Below, in pieces: positions 1 through 7,913 of a stretch of 64,000 nt of DNA (position 1 is its first letter; every line of letters starts with the position of its first letter). Below the pieces are notes generated by a model that did not search any database, was not told the DNA's origin, and was given only the letters and a program-made list of their open reading frames with translations. This stretch comes from Clostridiaceae bacterium (lineage in GTDB: Bacteria; Bacillota; Clostridia; Lachnospirales; Lachnospiraceae), in assembly GCA_910575585.1 (NCBI GenBank), contig CAJTGF010000025.1:1-64000 (forward strand), in the 5' to 3' direction. The position numbers and the translations under genes are program-made.

Positions 1-182
1 AGCAGAAGAATCGTCTCCAGAATGGGACTCTGGTAGTAATTGTAGCAGCGGTAGCCGTTGACCGGGTTGACGGCTGCCGGTTTAAACAGCCCAATCTCAT
101 CGTACCACATCAGTGTTTTTTTGTTGATGCCGTGGAGCGCGGCGAATTGCCCGATTGTCAGCAGTTTGCTTTTTTCATCCAT
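1..182 (-). CDS. MerR-family transcriptional regulator (partial, N-terminal 60 residues)
   Basis: The start codon is inside the window and the rest runs off the left edge. The visible residues begin MDEKSKLLTIGQFAALHGI and continue through KKTLMWYDEIGLFKP, the winged helix-turn-helix of MerR proteins (recognition helix, then the W-Y-D-x-x-G-L-x-x-P wing). A ribosome binding site AGGAGAAGG lies just upstream of the ATG. The gene diverges from a MATE efflux pump, and a MerR-type promoter with a 19-bp spacer sits between them. The likely role is ligand-responsive control of the pump. The effector domain is outside the window, so the ligand class cannot be told. Confidence 0.85.
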   Translation of the reverse strand, partial: MDEKSKLLTIGQFAALHGINKKTLMWYDEIGLFKPAAVNPVNGYRCYNYYQSPILETILL

Positions 183-210
183 GTTTCCTTCTCCTGTTTT
201 GATTTTGGTA

Positions 211-241
211 TTGACTGTACTGTTACTGTACGGTTTATGAT
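211..241 (+). promoter_or_regulatory. MerR-type promoter/operator for the MATE gene
   Basis: A -35 box TTGACT (211-216) is followed by exactly 19 bp and a -10 box TATGAT (236-241). Stretched spacers of 19-20 bp are the hallmark of promoters untwisted by MerR proteins. The spacer carries an imperfect dyad, ACTGTACTGTT / ACTGTACGGT, in which most positions are symmetric. It lies between a MerR gene and the pump it probably controls. Confidence 0.75.
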
Positions 242-285
242 ACTATATGCAGACAGGAAATGCAACAGGAAAGGAGAACAAATCT

Positions 286-1617
286 ATGGAACAGGAACAT
301 GCATACTTAAAACCGGTGACATTGAAAAATATCTTGAAATTTGCCGTGCCCACCATTGCCATGACGGTATTTATGTCGTTTTACACAATGGTTGACGGCC
401 TGTTTGTGTCAAACCTTATGGGAACCGGCGCCCTTTCGGCGATTAATCTGACGGCGCCGGTAATCCAGCTTGTCACGGCCATCTCCACCATGCTGGCCAC
501 CGGAGGCAGCGCGGTTATTATGAGAAAAACAGGGGAACACAGGACGGAGGAGGCAAAGGAGGATTTTACGTCCCTGATTCTGGTAAATGTGCTGGTGGGT
601 ATCATTATGTGCGTCCTGGGATACGTGACTATGGACCGCGTCTTTTCGTCCATGAACCTTTCGCCGGAGGTGGAAGGGTACTGCGTGGAGTATTTAAGCC
701 GCTATCTGGTGTTTACGGTACCGATTCTTCTGATGAATAATTTTACCCTCTACATGATTGCCAGTGAGAAGGCTGCCCTTTCCCTGGTGTGCTCCGTGGC
801 AGGCGGTGTCCTGAATATGGTGCTTGACTATGTGTTTATCGCGGGATTGGACATGGGCATCGGGGGCGCGGCCATGGCCACAGGCATGGGATATTCCGTC
901 ACCGCCGTTGTTGGTCTGTTTGTTTTTGCCGACAGGAAGAATCTGCTCCATTTTAAGAAGCCGGTGTTCCGGCTCCGGGTCCTTGTAAACGCGGCTTCCA
1001 ACGGGTGTTCGGAGATGGCCACGGCCCTTGTGACGGGCATTGTCACCATGATGTTCAACTGGACCATGCTTCGGTATGTGGGGGAGGACGGCGTTGCCGC
1101 GGTTACCATCATCATGTATGTTCTGATGTTTGCAAGCTCCCTGTACACAGGGTACTCCTACGGGGTGGCTCCTATGGTGAGCTATTATTACGGGGAACAG
1201 AACCGTGAGAAGCTGAAAAAGCTGGTTGCAGTGAGCCTGAAGGTGATTGGGGTTATTTCTGTGGTTACCATGGCAGGTTCTCTGGCGTTTACTAAGCCGC
1301 TGGTCTCCGTCTTCACACGCCCGGATAACCCGGTGTTCGGCCTGGCGGTGACGGGAAACCGGATTTGTTCCGCGGCGCTGCTTTTTATCGGGTTCAATAT
1401 ATTTGCCAGCGGAATGTTTACGGCGCTGTCCAACGGGTTTGTGTCGGCGGTGCTGGCATTTTCCAGGTCCTTTGTCTTTATGGTGGCTGCGATGCTGATA
1501 CTGCCTGCGGTCCTGGGAGTCAGCGGGATTTGGCTGGCAACGCCTGTGGCTGAACTGATGGCGCTGGCGCTGAGCGGGGGGATGTTTGTAAAATACAGGA
1601 AGAGGTACGGGTATTAA
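286..1617 (+). CDS. MATE family multidrug/cation efflux transporter
   Basis: The protein has 443 residues when started at the ATG preceded by AAAGGAG; an in-frame ATG 39 bp upstream has no ribosome binding site. It is an inner-membrane antiporter of the MATE/NorM type with about 12 hydrophobic segments in two similar halves. The segment LMGTGALSAINLTAPV near residue 40 and the repeated LxxGxG-type loops fit the family, as does the length (MATE proteins are usually 440-460 residues). It is transcribed divergently from a MerR regulator through a 19-bp-spacer promoter, so expression is probably induced by a compound that the MerR protein binds. The substrate cannot be predicted from sequence. 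Confidence 0.9.
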   Translation: MEQEHAYLKPVTLKNILKFAVPTIAMTVFMSFYTMVDGLFVSNLMGTGALSAINLTAPVIQLVTAISTMLATGGSAVIMRKTGEHRTEEAKEDFTSLILVNVLVGIIMCVLGYVTMDRVFSSMNLSPEVEGYCVEYLSRYLVFTVPILLMNNFTLYMIASEKAALSLVCSVAGGVLNMVLDYVFIAGLDMGIGGAAMATGMGYSVTAVVGLFVFADRKNLLHFKKPVFRLRVLVNAASNGCSEMATALVTGIVTMMFNWTMLRYVGEDGVAAVTIIMYVLMFASSLYTGYSYGVAPMVSYYYGEQNREKLKKLVAVSLKVIGVISVVTMAGSLAFTKPLVSVFTRPDNPVFGLAVTGNRICSAALLFIGFNIFASGMFTALSNGFVSAVLAFSRSFVFMVAAMLILPAVLGVSGIWLATPVAELMALALSGGMFVKYRKRYGY

Positions 1618-1658
1618 ACGGCGTGTAACGGAGGCGGACGGGTGACGGGTAAAAAAGA

Positions 1659-1686
1659 TAGACAAAGGCCGCGGCTGTGGTATAAT
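1659..1686 (+). promoter_or_regulatory. Sigma-A-type promoter upstream of the GNAT gene
   Basis: TAGACA (1659-1664) and TATAAT (1681-1686) are separated by 16 bp, and the GNAT ATG follows about 40 bp later behind a GGAGG. The -10 box is perfect and the -35 box has one mismatch. Confidence 0.6.
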
Positions 1687-1726
1687 AAAAGCAATAGCAT
1701 GCCGACAGACGGAGGAAAATTTTAAA

Positions 1727-2236
1727 ATGATTGAAACGGAAAGCCTTATTCTGGATAAGGCAAAGTTTTCGGACTGGAAGGAAATGTGGGATAATGTCTG
1801 GTCGCATCCAGAAAGCGCAAGATATATGGCCTGGGATATTACTGAAAGTGAGGAGAAGGCCAGGATAAGAATCATGAAAACCATTGATTTTCAGAAAGAG
1901 CACGATACCTATTTGGTTTATGAAAAGGCAAGCGGTAAGGCCATCGGGTTTGCCGGTGTGGAACAGAGAGAGGCTTATGTATATCAGGAAGCAGGGATAT
2001 GTCTGGGGCCGGATTATGTGGGGAAAGGGTTGGGCAAGCAGATTCTTCAGGGATTGATTCGATATTGCAGGGAAGAATTTGGCGCGAAAGAGTTTATTTA
2101 TTTAACAAGAGAGGAAAATATAGCTTCCTGCCGATTGGCAGAGTCATCAGGTTTTACAAGGCTTTCTTCAGTGATTAAAACAGACAGTAAAGACGGGCAT
2201 AGTTATAATCTTTTAGAATACAGATTGAAATTATAA
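1727..2236 (+). CDS. GNAT family N-acetyltransferase
   Basis: 169 residues, started at an ATG behind GGAGG. The fold of a Gcn5-related acetyltransferase of the ribosomal-protein/RimJ-like group is visible: an N-terminal strand-helix (ETESLILDKAKFSDWKEMW), a central strand pair, and the acetyl-CoA loop GLGPDYVGKGLGKQILQGL near residues 85-105 (Q/R-x-x-G-x-G/A type). A C-terminal strand reads LAESSGFTRLSSV. It transfers an acetyl group from acetyl-CoA to an unknown amine. It has its own promoter and opens an AT-richer patch that also holds gene remnants, so recent acquisition is possible. Confidence 0.85.
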   Translation: MIETESLILDKAKFSDWKEMWDNVWSHPESARYMAWDITESEEKARIRIMKTIDFQKEHDTYLVYEKASGKAIGFAGVEQREAYVYQEAGICLGPDYVGKGLGKQILQGLIRYCREEFGAKEFIYLTREENIASCRLAESSGFTRLSSVIKTDSKDGHSYNLLEYRLKL

Positions 2237-2342
2237 ATGGAACAGAGGAACCTACAAAAAATCAAGCCAACTATTTACAAGAAAATGAAATCTTTCTAAA
2301 TTCTATTCCACCTGAAATGTTATTGTTGTATAATTAAATAAT

Positions 2343-2552
2343 GCTCCCATTCTGCCTGAACATATCAACTGCCTGGGCTGCCGTGAGGACGGGATTAAAA
2401 CGGTATTTTGCAATAATCTTTGCGGTATTCGTCAATGTGCGGTGAAAAAGGATGTAACGACATGCGGCGATTGTCCGGACCTGGAAACATGTCAGCTTGT
2501 TGAAACGATTATCTCCGATAATCCCGAAGCTCTGAAGAATTTAAAAGGATAA
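2343..2552 (+). pseudogene. 5'-truncated DUF3795-like cysteine-rich protein remnant
   Basis: An open frame of 69 codons without a usable ATG start, cut at its 5' end by an in-frame stop at 2331. It encodes a cysteine-rich stretch with HINCLGCREDG, FCNNLCGIRQCAV and TCGDCPDLETC, the spacing typical of the zinc-binding DUF3795 family. It ends ISDNPEALKNLKG and a stop. The intact family member at 3369 has the same type of cysteine pattern but is not a copy. I read this as the tail of a decayed gene; a non-ATG start giving a functional 65-residue protein is less likely. Confidence 0.55.
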
Positions 2553-2574
2553 ACGAAAGGCCAAGAGTGATAAA

Positions 2575-3255
2575 ATGAACAGACCTGTTACAACCTTGTT
2601 TATGCTGATGTCGGTGGACGGAAAAATAAGCACCGGCGCAGCGGACGATTTAGACGTAGACAAAGACTTTCCCCAAATTGCAGGGGTTAGAGAAGGCTTG
2701 CACCAATATTATGAAATAGAGCAGACGACCGATTTGTGGAGTCTCAATTCCGGCCGGGTTCAAGCCAAAATCGGTGTCAATACAAAGGAAATGCCAAACC
2801 GGGTGCCCGTATCCTTTGCCATAATTGATAACAGGCATTTGAATGAGAATGGTATACGGTATCTTTGCGCGTTATCAAAAACGTTTGTGCTGATTACGTC
2901 AAATGCAGACCACCCGGCATTTAACATAGAGGAAGATAATTTCCATATCATATATCAAAAAGAATTATCCCTGCCAAACGCGCTTACAAAGCTCAAATCA
3001 GAATATGGATGTGAGAGAATAACCATACAAAGCGGCGGAACTTTAAATGGCTTATTTCTCCGTGAAAAACTATTTGATTATGTCGATATTGTGGTCGCTC
3101 CGGTTTTGATTGGCGGCAGAGATACATCTACGCTAATCGACGGCAAATCTTTGCTTTCACAGACCGAACTGTCGAAATTAGGCGTTCTGAAACTGCAGGA
3201 ATGTGTGGTTTTGGAGAACTCATATTTACGGCTGCGTTATAAGGTGATTCACTGA
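2575..3255 (+). CDS. RibD C-terminal / dihydrofolate-reductase-like family protein
   Basis: 226 residues. The N-terminus TLFMLMSVDGKISTG is the nucleotide-binding start of the RibD reductase domain. Near the C-terminus SGGTLNGLFLREKLFDYVD and VAPVLIGG match the conserved end of that domain. There is no deaminase half, so it is a stand-alone NADPH-dependent reductase, related to the step that reduces the ribosyl side chain in riboflavin synthesis but of unknown substrate. The ribosome binding site is weak (AAGG). Its codons are AT-richer than those of most genes in the window, and it sits between two DUF3795-type sequences in a patch that looks acquired. Confidence 0.8.
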   Translation: MNRPVTTLFMLMSVDGKISTGAADDLDVDKDFPQIAGVREGLHQYYEIEQTTDLWSLNSGRVQAKIGVNTKEMPNRVPVSFAIIDNRHLNENGIRYLCALSKTFVLITSNADHPAFNIEEDNFHIIYQKELSLPNALTKLKSEYGCERITIQSGGTLNGLFLREKLFDYVDIVVAPVLIGGRDTSTLIDGKSLLSQTELSKLGVLKLQECVVLENSYLRLRYKVIH

Positions 3256-3368
3256 TACATTTGGGTTTTTCTTTTGTGTGGTTCGGGGGATGCGTTAAAG
3301 GAGTGGTGATAGGAACGACGCAATAATTATAGCAGAAACGGAAAGGTAATTTTAAGGAGATACAAAAA

Positions 3369-3740
3369 ATGAAAAGAGAACTTGGAATTGCAAGATGCGG
3401 ATTAGCCTGTTGTTTATGTCATGAAAACAGTACATGTAATGGCTGTTACTCTGATGAGTGCATGGATAGTGAATGGTGTGAAAACCGAAAGTGTTCTATG
3501 GAAAAAGACATATCAAACTGTTTTTTATGTGAAAGTGACTGCCATAAAGGGCTGTTATCAAAAATGAAGCCCTATGGATTTACCGTATTTGCTAAAAGGT
3601 ATGGGCTGGAAGCATTGCTTGATTGTCTTGAAAGGAATGAAAAAAACGGGGTTATTTACCATCGGGAAGGGTTGATTGGAGATTACGATAATTTTGATGA
3701 TGTAGAAAAATTGATTGCGTTCATAAAAAATGGCGTGTGA
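3369..3740 (+). CDS. DUF3795 domain-containing cysteine-rich protein
   Basis: 123 residues behind AAGGAG. The N-terminal half is dense in cysteines: RCGLACCLCHENSTCNGC, then SEWCENRKCSM and CFLCESDCHKG. This is the zinc-binding core of DUF3795, a family of small cytoplasmic proteins of unknown function common in Clostridia. The C-terminal half is a helical tail (YGLEALLDCLERNEKNGV) ending in FDDVEKLIAFIKNGV. It stands alone in an AT-rich patch near a truncated relative at 2343. No function is established for the family. Confidence 0.8.
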   Translation: MKRELGIARCGLACCLCHENSTCNGCYSDECMDSEWCENRKCSMEKDISNCFLCESDCHKGLLSKMKPYGFTVFAKRYGLEALLDCLERNEKNGVIYHREGLIGDYDNFDDVEKLIAFIKNGV

Positions 3741-3791
3741 TAATCCGTATTTGCCTGACCGGAACATGGAAAATCAAGGGGATGCCATATT

Positions 3792-3955
3792 ATGCAGGAG
3801 TATATAAAGAACAGGGTACATGAATTGTATTGCCGGATATACAGCCGGAAATCCTGATTCGCATGGCAAATGCGTTCCGTCAGCTAAAGGAGGATGGGAA
3901 ACTCCATCATGGCAGCGGCACCTATCAGTATGGGGATTGGGGAGTGTGGCTGTAG
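3792..3955 (+). pseudogene. Frameshifted gene remnant of unknown family
   Basis: An ATG frame gives MQEYIKNRVHELYC and then goes out of register. The adjoining frame continues LPDIQPEILIRMANAFRQL, then KEDGKLHHGSGTYQYGDWGVWL and a stop at 3953-3955. The two pieces join with a shift of one base near 3828, and the second has a plausible protein-like composition. I do not recognise the family. The sequence has no ribosome binding site of note. It is best treated as the wreck of a small gene within the AT-richer patch. Confidence 0.4.
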
Positions 3956-4087
3956 AACGGATTTGCTGCGGTAATAACCATATTTCCGAAAATCTTCGTC
4001 CTTTTTACCTTTTGCGGCCTGCGCCTCTTGAAAAAATCAGACACCTCTGGCTGAATATCCGTAATCACCATTTCCGGCATTCTGGAT

Positions 4088-4133
4088 TTAAAATAAAAAG
4101 CAAGGCGCATGGACACACACTCCCCGCGCCTTG
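4088..4133 (-). terminator. Rho-independent terminator of the 5'-nucleotidase gene
   Basis: On the minus strand an 8-bp perfect stem (CAAGGCGC with GCGCCTTG, 4126-4133 and 4101-4108) with a 17-nt loop is followed by CTTTTTATTTT. It lies 27 bp past the stop codon of the gene ending at 4160. Between 3956 and 4087 I see nothing else that can be supported. Confidence 0.8.
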
Positions 4134-4159
4134 CCGTAAACTCTATGCCAAACAATCGC

Positions 4160-5794
4160 CTACTTTATAGTTATCCTTCCCTGCCCATGTGGATTGCTGT
4201 ACTCTTCCCCAACCACGCCGCCAAGATGATCCTGGATATAAGTGGTAATCGTATCCACATCTACCATAACATCATCTCTGACAACGGGGCAATCAACAAA
4301 CATACTCATTCCGTCGCCGCCGGATTTGAGCCAGTAATTGTGGCTTGCCACTGTGTAAGTCTTTTCCAGATCAATGGGTTCTCCGTTTACAGAAATATCT
4401 TTCACGCGGTATTCCCCGTCCACCCCTGTAAAATTGCGTCTCTCATCAGTCCTGACGCTGGAAGGAACAGAACTGTCTATGGTGTATGTAAGGCCGGAAG
4501 CATGGATAAATCCGCCGCTCTCCTCCGGATACAGGCTGGCGCCCATCTCCAGGGCATCCTTAATCTGCTGCCCCGTAGCCTCAACCGCGCAGATCATATT
4601 GCCGAAGGGGTAAACGTTCAGCGCGTCCTCATACGTAATATCGCCTGCGTCGATGCTGCCGCGGATCCCGCCGCCATTCATGATCCCAATGTCCGTTCCC
4701 AGCAAAACTCTAAAAGCGTCCGAACAGAAATCTCCCAGGTTAGTCTCGGAATTTCTCACCGCGCGCTGGTCTGTATCAGGGTTGGTGGATGTCAGCTTCA
4801 CATTTGTGCGGCCAAGCACGGTCTTTAAAGAAGCTTCATACTGAGATTTGATCTTTGCGATAAGGTCCTTCATGTCAGCATCTGACGCGGCACCGCCGTC
4901 CTGGGCAGTCACCGTGTCCACCAGCTCCATCCGGATCTCCTTTGACGGCGTGATGGTTATTTTGCCGATATTGGCAAATTTCGTGCCGGTCTGTGCCACA
5001 GGGATCAAAACTCCGTCCTTATTGGGAGCCTGCTCCGTAAAAGTCTCGTGTGAATGGCCGTCGATCACTGCGTTAATACCGTTGGTGTTGGCGATTATGC
5101 TCTTTGACGTCCACTTTTCCGTCACGCCCTCATTGCCAAGGTGGCCCACCAGGATGACAAAGTCTGCGCCCTCGGCCCTTGCGGCGTCAACGGCTTCCTG
5201 CACCTGCCTGTAGAGCATCTGACCGTCCGTATCCTCGCACAGGCTGTAGATATAGCCGCCTGTCGTATTTTGGAAATTCGTGGGATTGGATTTCGTGATG
5301 CTCTCCGGTGTGGTCACGCCCACGTAAGCTACGGCCACATCATCATAATTGATGATCTTGTATGGTTTAAATACCTGCTGCATTGACGGCCCTTTGACCA
5401 GATTGCAGGAATAGTAGCCACAGTCCAGCCCTGTGGAAAGCTTTAAAAAACGGCTCATCCCGTAGTCAAATTCATGGTTGCCCGGAATGGCAAAGTCATA
5501 GCCTGCCTGATTCATAAGGCTTATGATGTATCCGCCCTCTGACAAAGTCCCCACCGGCGCTCCCTGGATCGCGTCGCCTGCGTCCACTAAAGTCACGTAG
5601 GGAGTCAAAGCTTTCATTTGCTTCTCGTAAGCCGCCACACCCTCAAAGCCAAGATTCTCCTCAATCCCGCAGTGGGTATCGTTGGTGTGGATGATAACGA
5701 TATCGCTGTCAATGGCAAATACAGGCATCGTCATCATCACCGCCGCCGCTGTACCTAGGAACGCGGACATCATTGCGTTTCGGAATCTTCTCAT
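4160..5794 (-). CDS. Exported bifunctional 5'-nucleotidase / UDP-sugar hydrolase family protein
   Basis: 544 residues with a signal peptide (MRRFRNAMMSAFLGTAAAVM to PVFA). The metallophosphoesterase half carries the dimetal-site motifs in order: HTNDTH at about 36-41, DAGD at 71-74, GNHEFDYG at 105-112, then LVGHLGNEG and IDGHSHETF. The C-terminal half holds the substrate-binding domain with NGGGIRGSI and SGGDGM. Enzymes of this UshA/YfkN class strip phosphate from extracellular nucleotides or split UDP-sugars, so the host can salvage nucleosides outside the cell. I see no C-terminal sorting signal, so it is either secreted or held by the uncut signal. It is a single-gene unit with its own promoter and terminator. 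Confidence 0.9.
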   Translation of the reverse strand: MRRFRNAMMSAFLGTAAAVMMTMPVFAIDSDIVIIHTNDTHCGIEENLGFEGVAAYEKQMKALTPYVTLVDAGDAIQGAPVGTLSEGGYIISLMNQAGYDFAIPGNHEFDYGMSRFLKLSTGLDCGYYSCNLVKGPSMQQVFKPYKIINYDDVAVAYVGVTTPESITKSNPTNFQNTTGGYIYSLCEDTDGQMLYRQVQEAVDAARAEGADFVILVGHLGNEGVTEKWTSKSIIANTNGINAVIDGHSHETFTEQAPNKDGVLIPVAQTGTKFANIGKITITPSKEIRMELVDTVTAQDGGAASDADMKDLIAKIKSQYEASLKTVLGRTNVKLTSTNPDTDQRAVRNSETNLGDFCSDAFRVLLGTDIGIMNGGGIRGSIDAGDITYEDALNVYPFGNMICAVEATGQQIKDALEMGASLYPEESGGFIHASGLTYTIDSSVPSSVRTDERRNFTGVDGEYRVKDISVNGEPIDLEKTYTVASHNYWLKSGGDGMSMFVDCPVVRDDVMVDVDTITTYIQDHLGGVVGEEYSNPHGQGRITIK

Positions 5795-5839
5795 AGTTTC
5801 TCATTCCCCTTTCACATTCGTATTGGAATTGCTGTTTTC

Positions 5840-5868
5840 ATTATACCACTGTATGTAAAATTAAGAAA
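5840..5868 (-). promoter_or_regulatory. Probable promoter of the 5'-nucleotidase gene
   Basis: On the minus strand a perfect -10 box TATAAT (5840-5845) lies about 45 bp upstream of the start codon. The sequence 17 bp further upstream (TTTCTT) is a poor -35 match, so the call rests mainly on the -10 box. Confidence 0.4.
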
Positions 5869-5933
5869 GAAATATTTATTATATTTCCCGATCAAATAAA
5901 AATCCCATTACAGTTCACGGGGCGGGGGAAACC

Positions 5934-6036
5934 GGACGAAGGCAGATGTCAAGCTGGCTTGTAAGACTGTTTTCGTCCAGTTTTTCACATCGGGCGAACG
6001 CCCGATGCTTCTTGTCCGGCATAGTCGGGCAAGAAG
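5934..6036. repeat. Cluster of three intergenic hairpins
   Basis: Three inverted repeats lie side by side. GGACGAA (5934-5940) pairs with TTCGTCC (5972-5978), enclosing CAAGC/GCTTG (5950-5961). A perfect palindrome CATCGGGCG-AA-CGCCCGATG fills 5988-6007. CTTCTTGTCCG (6008-6018) pairs with CGGGCAAGAAG (6026-6036) with one G-U. No open frame or terminator T-run accounts for them. The rest of the 303-bp gap between 5794 and 6098 holds a promoter and a terminator. It could be a structured RNA or a REP-like element. Confidence 0.5.
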
Positions 6037-6059
6037 ATGCCCCCATGAACCCTGCAGGG

Positions 6060-6089
6060 TAACAAAAGAGCCACTCCCCGGAATGGCTC
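6060..6089 (-). terminator. Rho-independent terminator of spoIIID
   Basis: On the minus strand a GAGCCATT...AGTGGCTC stem is followed by TTTTGTTA, starting 9 bp beyond the spoIIID stop codon. Confidence 0.7.
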
Positions 6090-6097
6090 CTCAAATC

Positions 6098-6373
6098 TTA
6101 TTCGTCCTCCTTGCTGCAGATCGCCAGCCTGTGCTGATATTTCTCCCGGGTAGCAAGACCGCCCCGGATGTGGCGCTCGGATTTGTTCACGTCCAGCACG
6201 ATCCGGGCTCTGGCAGCCAGGGATGGGTTGATATCCTCCAGACGCTCCGTCACGTCTTTATGCACTGTGGACTTGGAAATCCCAAACTTTTTCGCCGTCT
6301 GCCGTACCGTGGCATTGTGGTCTATGATGTAATTGGCAATGGCCACCGCGCGTTCCTCGATATATTCCTTCAA
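6098..6373 (-). CDS. spoIIID: Sporulation transcriptional regulator SpoIIID
   Basis: 91 residues. The sequence follows SpoIIID almost throughout: MKEYIEERAVAIANYIIDH, TVRQTAKKFGISKSTVHKD (the helix-turn-helix), TERLEDINPSLA, then RHIRGGLATREKYQ. SpoIIID is a small DNA-binding protein of the mother cell that tunes SigE-dependent genes and helps switch on sigK during endospore formation. A SigE-like promoter lies upstream at 6401-6429, as known for spoIIID in Bacillus. The gene is monocistronic with its own terminator. Its presence is firm evidence for a spore-forming lineage. Confidence 0.96.
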   Translation of the reverse strand: MKEYIEERAVAIANYIIDHNATVRQTAKKFGISKSTVHKDVTERLEDINPSLAARARIVLDVNKSERHIRGGLATREKYQHRLAICSKEDE

Positions 6374-6400
6374 GGTTTTCCCCCTGAAAATGTTTTTTAC

Positions 6401-6429
6401 ATCTTATGCAGGGGGTTGATGGAATATGT
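6401..6429 (-). promoter_or_regulatory. SigE-like promoter of spoIIID
   Basis: On the minus strand ACATATT (6423-6429) is separated by 14 bp from CATAAGAT (6401-6408). The SigE consensus is about KMATATT, 14-15 bp, CATACAHT; the match is 6 of 7 and 6 of 8. The start codon is about 28 bp downstream. Confidence 0.6.
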
Positions 6430-6457
6430 TTGGATACCTGTTTTCCGCAAAATATCC

Positions 6458-7804
6458 CTATCCCATCTTTCTGGCTTTCAGATAATCATCAATCCTCCTC
6501 TTAATCTCCGTAGATTTCAGATATTTCAACAGATAGCCCTCGGGTTTCAAGGACAATATCTTGGTAACGATCTCCCCTTCGTCTTTGCTGGTCAGGAAAA
6601 TAATGGGGATATCCGCAAACTCCTCCTCGGACCGCAGCATCTCAAACACATGCTTCCCGTCGCACACCGGCATCTCATAGTCCAGCAACACCAGATCCGG
6701 CCTGTTTAACGTGATCGCCCGAATCGCCGATGTGCCGGAACTGGCCACAGAGACATCGTAGTTGACGCATAAAAGCTGCTTTATGCCCTGGCGGATGGTT
6801 ATGGAATCATCCACCACAAGCACCTTCTGTCTGGAATCCTCCCTCTTCTTAAGATACTTTTCAATCTCCGACAGTTCGTTGTGGACCTTTAAGGGAGTTC
6901 CCCCTTCCTCCAAAAGCCAGTGGGGCGCAATGACACAGAAAGCAAAATATCCCTGATCCGTGTTAAACAGCAGGCTGATTTCGGGATTCTCCTTTTCCAG
7001 CAATTTTTGGAACTGTTCATAAGTCAGGAAACTTTCCTCAGTCATCTCATAGGTACTTATAGCCGGAACATAATCCATTACATGGCCCACAAACTGGCTC
7101 GCCGTATACCGCACCGCGTTCATAAACAGCACATCCAGCTTGCCGGAGCGAAGGCCCATCAGTTTTCCCATCGTATTGATCAGCACCTTTTCCTCAAAGA
7201 CCAGGATGACCTCCCATTTCTCCTCATCCTGCGGTCTGCTGTACACCAACCGGTAGTAGATGCCTTTTCCGAATTTCTCTCCTCCGTAAGCCTGGCTGAT
7301 GACCTTGGCTTTCAGCTGGAACATATTGCGCAGAAGTTCCTGGATCACCTGCTCCATAGCCTCCAGCTCCTCCTCCGGCAGAAGATTTCCCCACTTGCTG
7401 ACCGTCTGCCCTGTAATGGCCCTGTCCTCCGTCAGGGTATGCCCGATGAGCCACCCGGCGCAGACCGCCAGAAAGTGGCTGATTGCCTCTGGGGAATAAT
7501 CCGTCCGCCGCAGCTCCTGTTCCAGGGCCGGAAGCGTATTTTCCCGAAATCCTTTGTGAACCCGCCTGTGCGTTTCAAGCTCCTTGCAGCCGATCAGCTC
7601 CATGTATTTTTCTTCGTCCTCAAAGTGCTTTAAGGCGTGTTCCTTAAAATACTTTATCCCCTCCTGGCATGCCCGCATGCTTCTTTTCTCCTGGCCCCCA
7701 AGAGAAAAAAGCTTATTAATGATCCTAAAAAGTTTCTCATGGGCCTCGTCGATGATCTTTACTCCAATCTTAAACTCCTCTTTCCATATCAGCTGACTGT
7801 CCAT
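6458..7804 (-). CDS. Bacteriohemerythrin / CheX-like / receiver-domain fusion protein
   Basis: 448 residues with three parts. Residues 1-135 are a bacteriohemerythrin with the full di-iron ligand set: H22, H60 and E64 (KHFEDEE), H79, H83, H122 and D127. Residues about 140-300 look like the CheX/CheC-like phosphatase-type domain (a repeated strand-helix with a VLIN-MGKLMG segment); this is the least certain part. Residues 326-445 are a response-regulator receiver with VVDDS, phospho-acceptor D375 (LLDYEMP) and the LTSK threonine/lysine region. It probably senses oxygen and passes the signal through phosphorylation or dephosphorylation. No kinase is adjacent. A TATAAT at 7866-7871 (minus strand) is a likely -10 box. 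Confidence 0.8.
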   Translation of the reverse strand: MDSQLIWKEEFKIGVKIIDEAHEKLFRIINKLFSLGGQEKRSMRACQEGIKYFKEHALKHFEDEEKYMELIGCKELETHRRVHKGFRENTLPALEQELRRTDYSPEAISHFLAVCAGWLIGHTLTEDRAITGQTVSKWGNLLPEEELEAMEQVIQELLRNMFQLKAKVISQAYGGEKFGKGIYYRLVYSRPQDEEKWEVILVFEEKVLINTMGKLMGLRSGKLDVLFMNAVRYTASQFVGHVMDYVPAISTYEMTEESFLTYEQFQKLLEKENPEISLLFNTDQGYFAFCVIAPHWLLEEGGTPLKVHNELSEIEKYLKKREDSRQKVLVVDDSITIRQGIKQLLCVNYDVSVASSGTSAIRAITLNRPDLVLLDYEMPVCDGKHVFEMLRSEEEFADIPIIFLTSKDEGEIVTKILSLKPEGYLLKYLKSTEIKRRIDDYLKARKMG

Positions 7805-7913
7805 AGATAGTCCCCCTTTGCTCTAACCTCGCCCGTACCTCCGTATAGTCGAAATCTTTTATTCCATTATACGCAAAGGATGTCCTCTATGTGATAGGAG
7901 TCGGAACCTGCCC

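Noticed and set aside
694-1884. 396-codon open frame antisense to the MATE and GNAT genes
   Set aside because: It lies opposite two well-supported genes, has a low-complexity His/Arg/Gln composition and no ribosome binding site. It is a by-product of codon bias.
3925-4155. Minus-strand frame of 76 codons across the 5'-nucleotidase terminator
   Set aside because: It crosses a strong terminator stem, has no ribosome binding site and no known motif.
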